A stretch of 64,000 nt of DNA. Source: Clostridia bacterium (lineage in GTDB: Bacteria > Bacillota > Clostridia > TANB77 > UBA1234). The stretch spans positions 48,019 to 112,018 of the forward strand of contig JAFYBZ010000041.1 in NCBI GenBank assembly GCA_017539905.1. Direction: 5' to 3'. Both the position numbers and the translations under genes were made by a program. Position 1 is the first letter of the stretch. The number at the start of each line of letters is the position of its first letter. The notes below the pieces were generated by a model that was not told the origin of the DNA, searched no databases, and worked only from the letters and a program-made list of their open reading frames with translations. Positions 63,464-64,000 of this stretch are shown here, piece after piece.

Positions 63464-64000
63464 TTATTCTTTTTTAGCTCTTTGAGCAGTGATAGCTTCA
63501 AGAATTGATTTTGGAACTTCTTCATTGTGTGATGGTTCCATTGAATATGTACCTCTACCTTGTGTCTTAGAACGAAGGTCTGTTGCATATCCAAACATTT
63601 CTGAAAGTGGAATGAATGCATGGATAACTTGTGATCCTGATTGAGCTTCCATTCCTTCTAGTCTACCTCTTCTTGAGTTAACATCACCAATAACATCTCC
63701 CATGTATTCTTCTGGAACAACTATTTCAACTTTCATAATAGGTTCTAGTAAAACTGGATGAGCTTGTTTACAACATTCTTTGAAAGCCATAGAAGCAGCA
63801 ATCTTGAATGCCATTTCTGATGAGTCAACTTCGTGGTAAGAACCATCTACTAGTGTAGCTTTAACATCTACTACTGGATAACCAGCTAAAATACCAGTGT
63901 TACAAGCTTCTCTAAATCCATCTTCAGATGGTTTAATGTATTCCTTAGGAACTGCACCACCAACGATCTTAGATTCGAATTGAATACCCGAACCTGGCTC
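63464..64000 (-). CDS. fusA: Elongation factor G, C-terminal part (runs off the window)
   Basis: The minus frame is open from the right edge to the stop at 63464, about 178 residues. It includes [22 protein letters not shown], the domain IV-V sequence [21 protein letters not shown] and [13 protein letters not shown], all typical of EF-G. It is followed by tuf, so this is the end of a str-type operon. The N-terminal GTPase part lies beyond the window. Confidence 0.97.
   Translation of the reverse strand, partial: EPGSGIQFESKIVGGAVPKEYIKPSEDGFREACNTGILAGYPVVDVKATLVDGSYHEVDSSEMAFKIAASMAFKECCKQAHPVLLEPIMKVEIVVPEEYMGDVIGDVNSRRGRLEGMEAQSGSQVIHAFIPLSEMFGYATDLRSKTQGRGTYSMEPSHNEEVPKSILEAITAQRAKKE

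Overview
The window is a low-G+C Bacillota chromosome segment, most likely class Clostridia and probably an uncultured gut or anaerobic lineage. The evidence is AT-rich coding, AAGGAGG-type ribosome binding sites, a pheST T-box, a formate-THF ligase, S-layer-homology (SLH) proteins with a CsaB-type pyruvyl transferase, a PASTA kinase/PP2C pair and a PnuC/NrtR module. TTG is a frequent start codon. No phage, insertion sequence or CRISPR array is seen.

Layout. 1-7.9 kb: two paralogous giant Ig-like secreted proteins on the minus strand (the first runs off the left edge), separated by a small, GC-richer secreted-protein gene on the plus strand with its own promoter and terminator. 8.2-15.2 kb: an FAD oxidoreductase, cysS, a small SLH protein, and an operon of a two-TM protein, a DUF1538 membrane protein (split by a frameshift) and a double PII-like protein. 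15.3-18.0 kb: an HD-domain protein, tRNA-His and tRNA-Gln, and a pnuC/deoxyribosyltransferase-like/NrtR operon with a candidate operator. 18.1-20.8 kb: an SH3 protein and two tandem SLH paralogs. 20.9-30.4 kb: a VOC protein, tsaE-tsaB-rimI, a Lon-family protease, an unlisted 52-residue membrane protein, an ABC-F ATPase, mscS, an 80-bp perfect palindrome and fhs.

30.5-46.7 kb: pheST with its T-box; an envelope operon (DUF5711, CvpA, LytR-CpsA-Psr); a zinc/manganese-type ABC transporter; and the block rsmB-rlmN-PP2C-PASTA kinase-rsgA-rpe. 46.7-53.2 kb: a TagO-MnaA fusion, rpiB, TagA, and ftsE-ftsX with an M23 peptidase that looks like the cell-wall hydrolase they control. 53.4-56.3 kb: a 947-residue SLH protein with an internal dockerin-like calcium-binding domain. 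56.4-64 kb: split transketolase, csaB, rnc, acpP, plsX, a membrane-anchored unknown, tuf and the 3' part of fusA.

Taken together, the window is rich in cell-envelope functions. SLH proteins need the pyruvylated polymer that CsaB is expected to make. TagO-MnaA, TagA and LCP are the steps that build and attach GlcNAc/ManNAc-primed wall polymers. The PASTA kinase/phosphatase and FtsEX-hydrolase tie wall growth to division. The least understood parts are the DUF1538/PII-like operon, the Ig-like pair with its embedded foreign-looking gene, the SLH-dockerin protein and the perfect palindrome at 28.7 kb.
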